The translations under genes and the position numbers were made by a program. Source: Arenicola marina (taxonomy: Eukaryota > Annelida > Polychaeta > Arenicolidae). From it: a stretch of 64,000 nucleotides of DNA. Positions within the stretch are counted from its first letter, which is position 1; each line of letters begins with the position of its first letter. The stretch spans positions 19,090,254 through 19,154,253 of the forward strand of contig OZ025260.1 in assembly GCA_964019135.1 (NCBI GenBank), in the 5' to 3' direction. Shown here in pieces: positions 45,001-55,200 of this stretch. Under the pieces are notes generated by a model. It was not told where the DNA came from, ran no database searches, and saw only the letters and a program-made list of their open reading frames with translations.

Positions 45001-47121
45001 ATGTCAAGCCCTGCCCCTGCCAAGCCCCATTTCATGCCAAGCCCTGCCCCGCCAAGCCCTGTCCCGCCATGCCCCATACCATGCCAAGCCCTGCCCCGCC
45101 AAGCCCTGCCCCGCCAAGCCCTGCCCAACGCCCCACAATGCCAAACATCTGGCTCGCGGGGGCAAACGTCGCGATGACATTCAAACCCAAGAATCCAGAA
45201 ACACACCAGCTCAAAAGTTAGCTGGCACGCATATATTTATATAGCCGGTTTACAAGGAGTTGTCTCACACTTGGGGGGCTAGTCAAGTGCCAAGAAAAGT
45301 CAACACAAGGATCAGAAGCCACTCTGAGAGATCCTCGGCCACCACACTTTTCTGGAGGGGTTTACACGTAGGTCTGTCACCAGTCCGGACCCCTGGTGCT
45401 GGTCACACCACTCGGTGTAAGTGATAGGTAGACCTCACTGCGGTCAGTGCTAGACAGGTCAACGAAACTATCTGTGCATGTGTCTGCACTGCGCTGGCTC
45501 AACGTGCTTTAACATGGCGAGGAGGCGGGTGCTAAGTCTTCGAGACAGGGCTGCCAAAAATTTAGATAATTATGATGACGAGAACTGCGTGAGATGTGTG
45601 TGTATATATTAGGTCGACATGCAGGAGTGCTTCAAGTGAACGGGTGCGAAGGAATTATGGGGGAGCCTTGAAAGATATGCATTTAAAATACTGATGAAAA
45701 CAATAACCAAGCAGCCTACACATAATCAGGTTCATATCATATTCGTGAACAAAGGAAGCCCAATAAGAATTTTGCAAGCAAACCAATTAGGGACTTTGGT
45801 ATGTGAGTGTGATGATGAGGGGAAGGAGAGGGGGGTGGGGAGGGGGGGTCAAGCGTACCAGTAGCGGGACCGTGTCAAAAGGCAGTTTTGACTACCGGTG
45901 GGAGAGGGTGGGTCTCTTCAGTCCACTTTCGCCGCGGCCGCCCTCTGCGGCCGGGGTACCCTATCAACGAGGCAATCTGCTGTACCTAAAGACTTGATCA
46001 CGTTTCATACCGCCAATCCATTACAGGCCGCGGCTCAAGGGACCCGAGTCGCATAGTCCCATATGGATGTGTGTAACACTATTCATGCTCTTTGACTGAG
46101 CTCACTGGCTGACTGAAGTGCCATGCACTGCGCTTGCCTTTGCAGGTAGCCAAGGAACTAAAAACACATTGGCGCTACAGATGTACTTGTGGTCTTTGTC
46201 TGTGTAAGATGAAAGCCCTACAGTACAAGCGTTTTCGGCATTTAGTTGTTATAATCAAAACGACGATGTATTGTTTTATGATGACGTATTGATGATTACC
46301 ATGGCAACCTAGTTGCAGATTTTCTTCGCGCGGTTTTCGTGCAAATGATGCCACTGTAAAAACAGCACTGAAATTTCTTAGATATAAATACATGATTTGA
46401 TGGGTTTCACAATAACGTTTCCTCATTATGACACTTCCAATCTCTGACAATTTCTGTTTAGTATTAAAGCGGTAATCAAGCCTATATTGGAACATATCAT
46501 GTTATGGCCCAGTTGATTAGGCCACAGTAATAAAACGTAGCAAGCCGGCTACCTACATGGAAAATGCATCAGAGAGCACAGTCACAAATGCAGGATAGAT
46601 TCCAAACAATAACCACAACAATAAATCGCGCCTCCCAGCCTGGTATTAGATATAGACCCAGCGGATCTATATAAGCAGATCAGTAAGTTACTTACTATAG
46701 TTTATCGCACGTTGCCGCCGTAAGCTAACAAATACATATTTTCACAATAAGTATCATATGATTCGTAGAAAAAAGGTAAAACAACCCTAAGCCTAAATTG
46801 TCGCAGGCCTAACAGATGCTAAATTCGCCTAACATGGATAGATCTATAGTTTGCGCGGCAAAGACATGGTTTACGTAAATCAGGCAGGCCTTTGTAAAGG
46901 CAGTCCTTGTGTCAATGTTTTGCCAAAGTGGGCGGGACTTCGCTGTCGACTTGCCCAGATCTGTACGTGGTGTAATCGAATTACCAAAGGATAATCGCAC
47001 GTATTATCAACACCAATGTATTACAAAGGGTACTTACGTGATAATCTTCTAGCCATCTGTCCAGCTTCTCCTGGAGAAGGGAGAAAGACCCAATGTTAAC
47101 CAATCTTCGTAGTGACTCCAT
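33066..47121 (-). CDS. SPATA18: Mitochondria-eating protein (Mieap)
   Basis: Exons 5' to 3' (minus): 47121-47038, 43525-43420, 41551-41332, 41150-41055, 40685-40551, 39611-39395, 38806-38648, 37165-36990, 36258-36132, 35377-35233, 33142-33066, giving 513 residues (human 538). Phases agree. The start [18 protein letters not shown] matches the human N-terminus. Exons 3-5 are charged and coiled-coil-like. The C-terminal Mieap domain spans exons 6-9: [88 protein letters not shown]. An Arg-Ser-rich tail follows. Mieap takes part in mitochondrial quality control. The exon 5 donor is weak (GG|GTTCGT). Junctions of exons 6 and 9 are reiterated as minisatellites. The gene is head to head with SGCB. 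Confidence 0.93.
35820..36187 (-). repeat. ~96-bp tandem repeat copying the 3' part of SPATA18 exon 9 with its donor, 4 copies
   Basis: The copy at 36121-36187 is the exon itself; copies at about 36029, 35924 and 35829 follow in the intron. Each holds GGTCGTCATGAAGG-like sequence, the codons for [11 protein letters not shown] (variants GVSL, REAC, ACTCRG) and a donor (C/G)CTG|GTGGGTGTCC. Copies are separated by poly-G (gene strand) runs of varied length. Donors and exon-like frames are kept, while the first half of the exon is not copied. Confidence 0.9.
36241..36618 (-). repeat. 45-bp minisatellite reiterating the acceptor of SPATA18 exon 9, 8 copies plus a decayed one
   Basis: On the gene strand each unit reads TTATGTTATGTGATTGTTTT, GCCCGCCAG|GTACCGCCGC, AGTTA. 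It thus has a pyrimidine-rich stretch, an AG acceptor and the first 14 bases of exon 9. The exon-proximal unit is the true acceptor (RYRRSYDAD). Forty-five is a multiple of three and the exon frame is open through all intact units, reading [15 protein letters not shown]. Confidence 0.95.
37481..38628 (-). repeat. 30-bp minisatellite in SPATA18 intron 7, about 38 copies
   Basis: Gene-strand unit: GGTGTCATCTGGTGTGAGGG then GCTGGCGTCG. The array begins about 20 bases downstream of the exon 7 donor (GTGTCT|GTAAGT). Each unit carries a donor-like GT|GTGAGGG. All frames stay open because 30 is a multiple of three, producing long false reading frames on both strands. The left part contains one-base slips (CCCTGACGCCAGG and similar). 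Confidence 0.96.
39084..39394 (-). repeat. 26-bp minisatellite reiterating the donor of SPATA18 exon 6
   Basis: Exon 6 ends CTCTGCCATACAG|GTGAGG. The intron then repeats units of GTGAGGTCACCCATGACGTC ATACAG, each ending and restarting as ATACAG|GTGAGG. About twelve units are present. One unit (near 39147-39170) carries a longer exon-end copy (CTTCTCGGCCGTACAG). About eight units contain the palindromic CRE core TGACGTCA. Confidence 0.93.
39667..39816. repeat. 28-bp tandem repeat, about 5.5 copies
   Basis: Units of GGCAATTGTTTCTATTTGCA followed by ATATGATA. The array lies about 55 bases upstream of the SPATA18 exon 6 acceptor on the gene strand. It does not include exon sequence. Confidence 0.85.
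40200..40505 (+). repeat. Interspersed repeat, family B copy 2
   Basis: It matches 55325-55630 in the same orientation and 8143-8460 in reverse, over the whole length (TTCTGTAATTTTTATATTAC to the AACATACGCATCATA end). It lies in SPATA18 intron 5, just downstream of exon 5 on the gene strand. Confidence 0.75.
42088..42345 (-). mobile_element. tRNA-derived SINE, near full length
   Basis: The reverse complement reads GCCGGCCCGATAGCTCAGTG, GGTTAGAGCGCTCGC, GGTTCTCGCCCCGCTGTGGC (a mutated B box), GGGGGTTACCCCCTGG and the TTCTGAATATACAACC end. It is the best match to the 26049 copy. It lies in SPATA18 intron 2. Confidence 0.85.
44955..45135. repeat. C-rich ~15/30-bp tandem repeat
   Basis: Repeats of CCAAGCCCTGCCCCG, interspersed with CCCCATACCATG, about a dozen units. 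It lies in SPATA18 intron 1. The open frames across it are low complexity and are not taken as genes. Confidence 0.85.
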
Positions 47122-47514
47122 CGTTCCCAACCACGCCAAGTCGCTGTCAACCGCTGTCTGCTTGTCCTCGCTTCGACACGATCTGGCTGATCTGCGCGCG
47201 CCTCTGTCACTGAGTATGGGCGGCGCATGCTCCGTTTATAGCCAATCGGTCTCACGCATCGTTGCCCCATCGATTTGATTTGGCTGATCGCACGGAGATC
47301 CACGGTTATCCAAGCGTATGATCTGTACCCTCATACTAAGTGGTCCCAGTAAAATGTAGACTATAGGCAATTACTTCTAGCCTCGCGCATCATTACCCAT
47401 TGATTGCATTTTCTTTAATTATATGCGCGCCAATCTCTAGTGAGACGGTTCACGTTCATGTGAGAATGCGCGCGCTCCTCGCTTATAGGGTGGGGGCGGG
47501 GGGGGGGGGGGGGG

Positions 47515-47815
47515 CAAGGGGCAAGGGGCATTTGCGTTCCTCGGGATTGGGCGTTTTATTTCACAGTGATCTGGTAATGAGGAAAATAATTCTTCGTAAA
47601 CTGGGAATGGGGTATTAGGCGACTGCCGTGATTAAGATTTTTCATTAATCGTGAACTGGAAACTTTAATATTAAATAACGGTTAACATGAATCGAGAAAT
47701 CGTCAATTTAGTATCGTGTATCCGCCCTTCCATTGCATGCGGAGAGCTTTTAATTCATCGTGAAATGGGAATAAAGAAATTTAGTCTTCGTGATTTGGGA
47801 ACACGATCTCCCCTA
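47515..47815. repeat. Interspersed repeat, family A copy 2
   Basis: It aligns with 1790-2060 in the same orientation, starting at TTCCTCGGGATTGG and ending at a C run of about 15. A G run of about 18 precedes it. No coding capacity. Confidence 0.6.
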
Positions 47816-48204
47816 GCCCCCCCCCCCCCCCTTATAGGTCAAGTGGATGCATCCGACTACTACCCTTATAGGTCAATTGGATGCATCCGACTACTAAGGT
47901 GTGGAATGATGCAAAATGCAGACATTCAGGCAGTCAAAATGTTTGATTTTGAAAAGGGGTGTGGATCTAATTAGAGACAGCTTTGACGAAGGGGTTAAGG
48001 AGGCGGTTGTCCGCAACAAAATAAAGGGTCTTCAAAACAGGGTCCACACCTAAAATTAAATGTCACTTGGCACTACAATTCCCGGTTTTAAGTAAGGATA
48101 GGTAAACCCCTGCACCAGCAGCGTAGATAGGCTATTTAGTTATAATCGAGTTTATAGCGCAAAGGGTAGTTCAGTAACATACCTGTATTTTTATATTGAA
48201 GCAG

Positions 48205-48395
48205 GGGCCGATTCAGGGGGAGGGGGGGGGGGGGCTCCGTATTTAAGGAAAAATGCCGCTTTCCAATGGAAAATGTAGACCACCTAGGGCGTAGACCCCC
48301 TCCCCCAGCCGTAATCTTGTTTTCCAACCCCCTCCCCGGTCCGCAAGTTTTCAATGGAACCCTCCCCCCCGTTTTTGTTAATTCCTGGATCTGCT
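48205..48395. mobile_element. GGGCCGATTCAG / poly-G MITE-like element, copy 2
   Basis: Left end GCAGGGGCCGATTCAGGGGG and right end CCTGGATCTGCTCCTG are imperfect inverted complements, with internal G and C runs and TCCAATGGAAAATG. Related pieces lie at 9400 and 61585. It is probably a short non-autonomous DNA element. Confidence 0.5.
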
Positions 48396-49093
48396 CCTGT
48401 TAAAGCCGATTTGACAAAAAGTAAGATATCTTTTTATTGCATTTTCAAGTAGATCCACAGAAACAATACTTATTTAGAGAAACATGTTCGAACCCCCGCC
48501 CGCTCTCGACTTTAAGACAATGTGAATCCCCATTTTTTTCCCCAAGTTAAATAAATTCTTATCCGTCACACTATCAACGTTTATAAGCCGTTTAATGGCG
48601 ATATGATAGCATTTTGTTAAATTATTTTATTCAATAAGGCCTAGGGTCATATATGTCTCCATCTGCTACTAATTCTTGGCGTTGGTATGGCTTGAAGCTG
48701 GAATTATTCTAGTGTATATGCTGGCATTAACGATGCCAAGATACGATGAATTTTTTTTTTTTGGAATGTTGACACATTGCGTAATCTTGTGAGTGTTGAC
48801 CTTAAGACGGAGACATGTTGTGATATCAGTTTAATATCGAAGGGCGAAAAACACGCCCGTATATATAACTATCGGTAAGCTACTGCAGTCTCACACGAGA
48901 GTCACCAATCTGATCAAAAAAATATCCTCATTACGACACGCCCTGTGTTGATAATTTTGATTCGGGTTCGAAAAGTTGAGGGTGCATGGCTTCATCAGCC
49001 TGATTCCCGGCTCACACCTCGCGGTTCCGCATGGAGAGGCATGTTATTGGACTATAATTTTAGAATTTGCTTTTCGGCGTCCCATAGCAAAGC

Positions 49094-49114
49094 AACATGG
49101 CGGACGTGTTGTGA
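49094..49114 (+). promoter_or_regulatory. YY1-like element with a 5-codon upstream ORF before SGCB
   Basis: AACATGGCGGA fits the AANATGGCGG core of YY1-type initiator motifs common near transcription starts of housekeeping genes. The same ATG opens a tiny frame, MADVL then TGA, 118 bases before the SGCB start codon. If transcription begins upstream of it, it would be an upstream ORF. Confidence 0.35.
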
Positions 49115-49231
49115 CATTTGTCAGTGCGTCTTGTCAGTCACTCTTGTCGAATGATTGATTAATTGACTTCACATCAACACCAGGCCATAATGTGAACTTG
49201 ACTAGTGTCGTGGCCTACATTTGTTGACAGA

Positions 49232-52200
49232 ATGGCGTCGTTCCAGGTAGAAAGCTTTCCGCTCTGTGGATGTTAAAAGGGAATAAATGGGCGATAATAT
49301 AACGTTTAGCAGCAAGTCAGTCCAGTCAATTTTCTGACTTCTGCATGGCCCATGGCATGGGCTAGCCATGCATCCATGGCTATGGTTGAGGAATCATAGC
49401 CATGTAGCATTCTATAGTGAAAAAGGGCTGAAACACAGTCTAGGGTTCTGGGCTAGGCATGGGCCGAGTTCTGTATCACGGTCTACCGTTGGCGCAAGTG
49501 CCCCCGGCCCAGGCAAGCCCGCTTCTCTAGGGGCACAATGGTAACAATGTTAAAATCCTTCAACGTTAGTAGGGAATCGACTGTAGCTTTTATTATAATG
49601 TGTGCTCGAACAATCATAGTGTTTACGTATTCTATATACCTTGTTCTATCATCTGACATCAAAAAAGTGTGTCAACACTAGGTTGTTTCGATTATATTTT
49701 CGCGAAGAAATGTTGGAGCACAAAACTGTTCCCAACCAGCCATCCGCCATATTTGTTTTTGGCGGATGCCGGTACCTGTGAATGCGACTTGGTTCCTCCT
49801 CTCCGTTAGCATATAACTCTTATCGAGAGGGCCCTGTCAGTCGCTTGCTTTAAACTTAAGGATAACAGCAGCGCCCTTTTTCACGGTTCATTGACTGTTA
49901 CAAAGTTTGGGACCCAGGCTACAAATGGTTCAAATGGTGACGGGATTCGCCAGGTGGCGCTGCATACGCATGGCGGTTGGTAGGGAAAAGTTGCATGCTC
50001 CAACATTTGTTCGCGAAAATATGACTGGAACAATCTAGTGTTGACACACTTCCTTCATGTCAGAAGATAGAACAAGGTATATAGAATACGTAAGCACTAG
50101 TATTGTACGCGCCGGCATTAAAATAAAAGCTACAGTCGATTCCCTACTAACGTCGAAGGATTTTAACATTGTTACCATTGTGCCCCTAGAGAAGCGGGCT
50201 TGCCTGGGGGCACTTGCGCCAAGGTCTACCGTTGCCGCAAGTGCCTCTGGGCAACCCTGCTTTCTAGAAAAGCGGGCTTGCCTGGGGGCACTTGCGCCAA
50301 GGTCTACTGCTGCGTACACCTGTACACTCTGAATTCGCCATGGAATGACATTGGTCACATATATTTCCATTTGTTGCGAGCCTATCCGCTAAATAATTAT
50401 CCCCAATTTGGAAATAACAGCACAATTTAAATAGTGTAAAATATTTCGATAAATAAAGGAAAATTATTGCGTATCAATATTTAGGAGTTTTCTGAAGAAT
50501 TGTCATCCAGAATTTAATATTATCATGCAGGACTGCTCTTGCTCAGAGTGAACTATACCCTACTTCCAGGTTTAAAATTACATTATCATGCATCATTGAC
50601 CAATCCACTAAGTTGAAATCCTTATATATCGTACTGTATTGCTTGAGACCAGTTGACAGCTATACAGTATGCACCCTAGATCTGTAGCTTCCTATACTTA
50701 GACTAATTTAGAGTTAGACTTTATATTATTCATCAGTCTATTATATGTTGAAAGTTTTCTATTATTTTCTATTCTATTGTGTAAGGGGTATATTGTATCG
50801 ATCTCTGGAGCTTTTAAAACATATAACTACAGAGTTTATTAGTTCTGTAAGGTTATTTCCATTTTATCTCTTGCACCTTCTGTTGGGTTTTAGAGTCAAA
50901 TTCATTAGGCCTAATACCTTTCACAACTGTTTTGGCCAATAAAATTTCAGTGACTCCTCAGAACTTTCCAAACATGCCAGACAGGCTGTAGGGCCCAGAG
51001 ACTTAATCAGTTCATTCATATTTTCATTTCTCTGGCAATCTTTTCTTCTTGAAATATCTAAAGAAATATTACACTGAATATTATTGATAATTTTATGATC
51101 TAGTTCAGAAGAAATTCATTTTTTTATACATAAGATACCCCAATATGGAAAAAGAAATTGTATTTAGCAGATGGGATTTAGTAATATTTGCCTTTTAGTT
51201 TAGACAATATGACAATAGCGCGAGTTTGCGGGGCGTTTGGCAATTTTATTGGCCCGACATCAAGCTGTAGCAGCCCGCCAATTTTCATTATCGGCCCGAG
51301 GCCGCAAGGCCGAGGGCGGATAATGAAAATGAAGGGCTGCTACAGCTTGATGAAGGGCCAATAAAATGCCTAACGCCAAGCAAAACTCGCGCTATTACTA
51401 TTATTACGAGTTTAATTTAAATTAAAGGCGTTGACTTGTCTCTGCTTCTTTGGTTTAATTTCTGCATGCAACGACCAAAGTAAAGCATTTTGGGACTGAC
51501 TGTCCGCAAATCGCAAGCCTTTCCACATATAGTTAGGGCCCCTGAGGGGGGGTAGCCATGTCGCGTTGTCGATTTTAAGAAAAGGTCCATGTCGTGTGTC
51601 GATTTTAAGAAAAGGTCCATGTCGCGTGTCGATTTTAAGAAAAGGTTCATGTCGCGTGTCGATTTTAAGAAACGTTCCATGTCGCGTGTCGCTAAGTCTT
51701 ATGTCGCATGTCGATTCTAAGACAACCCCAATGTCGCGTTGTCGATTTTAAAAATCGCTGTGTCGCCGTGTCGAAAAAGCCCCTATGGGGCCCTATAGTT
51801 GGCCAGTCGCCTTTTTATACCATATATATGTTGCCAAGAAACATAGCATGTGCAACTAGGCAACTAGTCATGGAAGCGGGCTATTTAAAGCTATAACTAC
51901 AATTCTTTTGTGCGTGACGTCATATTTCATTGTTCTATGCAGCGTCGCCATGGCAACGATTGTCGATTGCATGGGCAGCAGGGCGGTTTGGGTCAGAATA
52001 CGGCATTTTAGAGGCCTTCAGATGTAACACTATTGTACTAGTTAACATGCCCACCAACTCGTAATAATGCATATTAATCCCTTTTGTATACAGGAGATAT
52101 GCATGATCAAACAAAAGTAAATTTTATTTCAGCAAACTTCTAATGATTGTTAAATATATTTATATTTTATATCCAGCGTGACTCAGCCCAAGATATGTCG

Positions 52201-55200
52201 ATGAGGGAAAAATCTCTGGTCAAGAGGCGTATCAATAAGGAACACAACAGCAACTTTCGTGCTGGTTATGTCAGCATAAATGAGGAGCAGCTGCATAAAA
52301 CTGGAATCAGGGGACGAAAATGTTACATTGTATTCATCCTTGTCGTCCTTTTGGTCCTCTTAGTTATTGTTAATCTCATTGTAAGTATGCAGAAAATGGT
52401 ATATCTATTGCGTTTTGTTGAAAAAATATATATGCAATCATTATTTTATGTGGTATGGAATATTACTTGATGTAGATTGATTTAATGTTTTAGTTACATG
52501 GTGAATGCATATGTGATATACTTGTATTTTATATGACTGAGTAAATGTTGTACTCCTATACTTTGCTGTACATGATGCATATAACATATGTGTTTACCGG
52601 TATAATACATACATTGTGTTGAACAGATGGCTTTGTAGTCAACATAAACAGTGAAACTTCCTTCTTGATCTTCTGTAGCAATATGTATACATGAATCTGT
52701 GCTCTTTAATGTGCCATTACACAAACAGTTTTAGATTTTCTTCCACCCATATATAGAAGCATCTGCTTGAAGTGATATCCATAGCTTCAGAGCTAACCTA
52801 GTGTCACAGTACCAGATAATTAGATATTTACAATTGTGGGCATTCCATGCAAGCTTTACGTGAAAGTTTACAAAATTTCCGTTGCTCAGATCTGTTTTTA
52901 CTCCTTTTCGCAGATCACTTTGTTAATGGTAGGCGTGTTGAGGATGGGGAGGGAGGGGATGGAGTCCATGGAGTTCAACCCATCTGGCGTCCTCCTCCGT
53001 TTCCTTGGCGACAGTGACTTGGGCCAGGTGTTTCCGGTCCGTAGCACGCTGGGTAGTCTCCATCAGCAGTCCCTGGAGGTCTCTGGCACCAAGGGTGGAC
53101 AGGTGCGTACCCACCCTGTACTCGCAGCATTCTTCTGCCGAATGATCGCGGGGCCAATAGCTCAGTGGGTTAGAGCGTTCACCTAAAGTGCGCGATATGA
53201 CCAAAAGTGGTTAAAGCGTCCCGAATATACAACCCGTCAATTGATCGCGCAGGCGGCCCATTTGGGACGTTTCCTAATTTTTAGCTGTTTTGAAAAATGC
53301 ATCGATAAAATTCTCTGTCTGAATAACTTCATATCATATATCTGAATATGTATACATATTGAGATCTATGAAACGCCCGCCACTCGCCCGCCATACATCA
53401 TTGCGAGATATCCAACACCGCCACATATGTTATGTCAGCATGAAGATTTATGTACGTGACATAGCCGGTCTTGTATCTTTGAGTTACTTCAAGATTAAAT
53501 TTCAAACTACCGGTACTCAGATGCTGTTATCTACTGAATTATTATATTAGTTTTAATTTGCTGTGGGGCCTTTCAGACCGCATGTCTTAATGTAAAAACT
53601 ACTGTGGCAGAATGACTTAATTTAACAGAGCTATGGATGGTGTCTTACTGATCTGCTGTGTAGGCTCCTTTCACTGAAATTTTTATTTAAAAGGCGCACT
53701 TTAAAATATATTGAACTTTGCCTTATTTCTTGACAGGTTAACTTGAAAGTGCAACCAGACGGATCAGAACGTGAGTACTCTCGCCCCATTGTACCGTTAC
53801 CATTTCCACATTATGTGATACAGTCCTCAATATGAGATAATGGCTCATTGAACCGTGGACTATATACATTGAGTTATGTTGAAACAGCCCCGATAATTGA
53901 ACTTAAATCGCATTGATTATTAGTTTAAATGAAACTTGACGCAGGCAGATCAAGCTGAAGACGACTACTGAGATAGTATTGCGTGTGCAACTGTGCAATG
54001 TGGGCGTTCCAAGCCACATCCTTTACGCATGATGGCTAAGTTGTGCAGCCCCCTCCCCCCCCCCGCTCCCCCGGGACAATGCACCCCAGATACAGGGGAA
54101 CCAATGACTTGTTCGTCTATAGCTGAGTCCGCTTACAAACTGAGCTTATCAGGATCCCGTGCGGACTGTGCACACAATTATGCGCTAAGCATGGCCTAGA
54201 AACCTCTCGAGTCCAATAATATGTGGGTGCAGGGTACAAACCCGTGGCCTATAGTTCCGGAGTGCAGCCCGCTTTCCAACTGAAGACAGAAAGGTTCCCG
54301 ATATTTGTTAAACGCCCCAGTGTATACTGTACAGAAATGCAAATGCTTTAACTAATCATCTACCGGTAATATAACTTCTGACGTCATTTTGGAGATACAA
54401 TGATCTATTTCAAGGTCTGTTCTAGTCGGGTCGTGTAACACTAGGTCAAGTGGATTATAATCAATGTTGAAAATGAGTATCTGTGACAAAGCAATAGAAC
54501 TGACCTCGCCATGCGGCCTCATGCACTGTTCTCCCTCAGTGGTTGTCGGCCCCGACAAGACGAAGCTCATTGTGAAGGACGCATTCTCCGTCACTGACCC
54601 GGAGACTGGCAGAGTTCTCTTCTCCACAGACTTCCACAACCACCAGCGGCTTCCCGAGGCCGTCGCTCACATAGTACTCACGGAAATGGTGACTGACCGG
54701 GTGAGTGACTGATGAGGCCATAAAGTGTGGTATGTTACTCGCATACTGATTCCAATGATACTGTAGCCATAGTGATTCCAATGTTAGGATAACCATGTTG
54801 TCTTCCGTTAGAAACCATAAATTGTCCCATGTTACTGACCATGCTGTTCCCTATATAACTGAACATTTTGTTTCCTTTCTTGCTGATCATGAGTTTTCCA
54901 AGTTACAGGCCATATGTTCATGACCGTAATTTTTCTTTTCTTACTAATTACAAATAACCTAAATTGTTTACTGTAATTTATTCCAAATGAATTACCATAA
55001 TAGCCGTATTGATGTTGCATTGTATCTGCATGTGACCAGGTGGCCAGTGACATCAACCAGCGACTCCTTGTGGAAAATACGGCGGGGTCAGTGAGCATGC
55101 GCGGTGGCGAGGGTTTGACGGCTTCCGGCAAGCAGCTGAAGTTCACGGCTGGCCAAGACCTCAGCCTGTTGGCGGTGAGTCTGCGCGCGTCGCCCACGAC

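Larger units (their letters stand above)
47122..49231. promoter_or_regulatory. Divergent intergenic region between SPATA18 and SGCB
   Basis: 2.1 kb between two head-to-head start codons. The SPATA18 side has CG-rich sequence with GCGCGCGCC near 47195. The middle holds interspersed repeats (47515-47815 and 48205-48395). The SGCB side has an ATGGCGGA element at 49097. The distance is longer than a classical shared core promoter, and two promoters around a repeat-filled middle are likely. Confidence 0.45.

Noticed and set aside
44769-45221. Proline-rich proteins on either strand near 45 kb
   Set aside because: Low-complexity C-rich tandem repeat inside SPATA18 intron 1, with no domain and no splice support.
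50745-50942. Hydrophobic frame in SGCB intron 1
   Set aside because: AT-rich sequence produces Phe/Leu/Tyr runs by chance; no family motif or splice partners.
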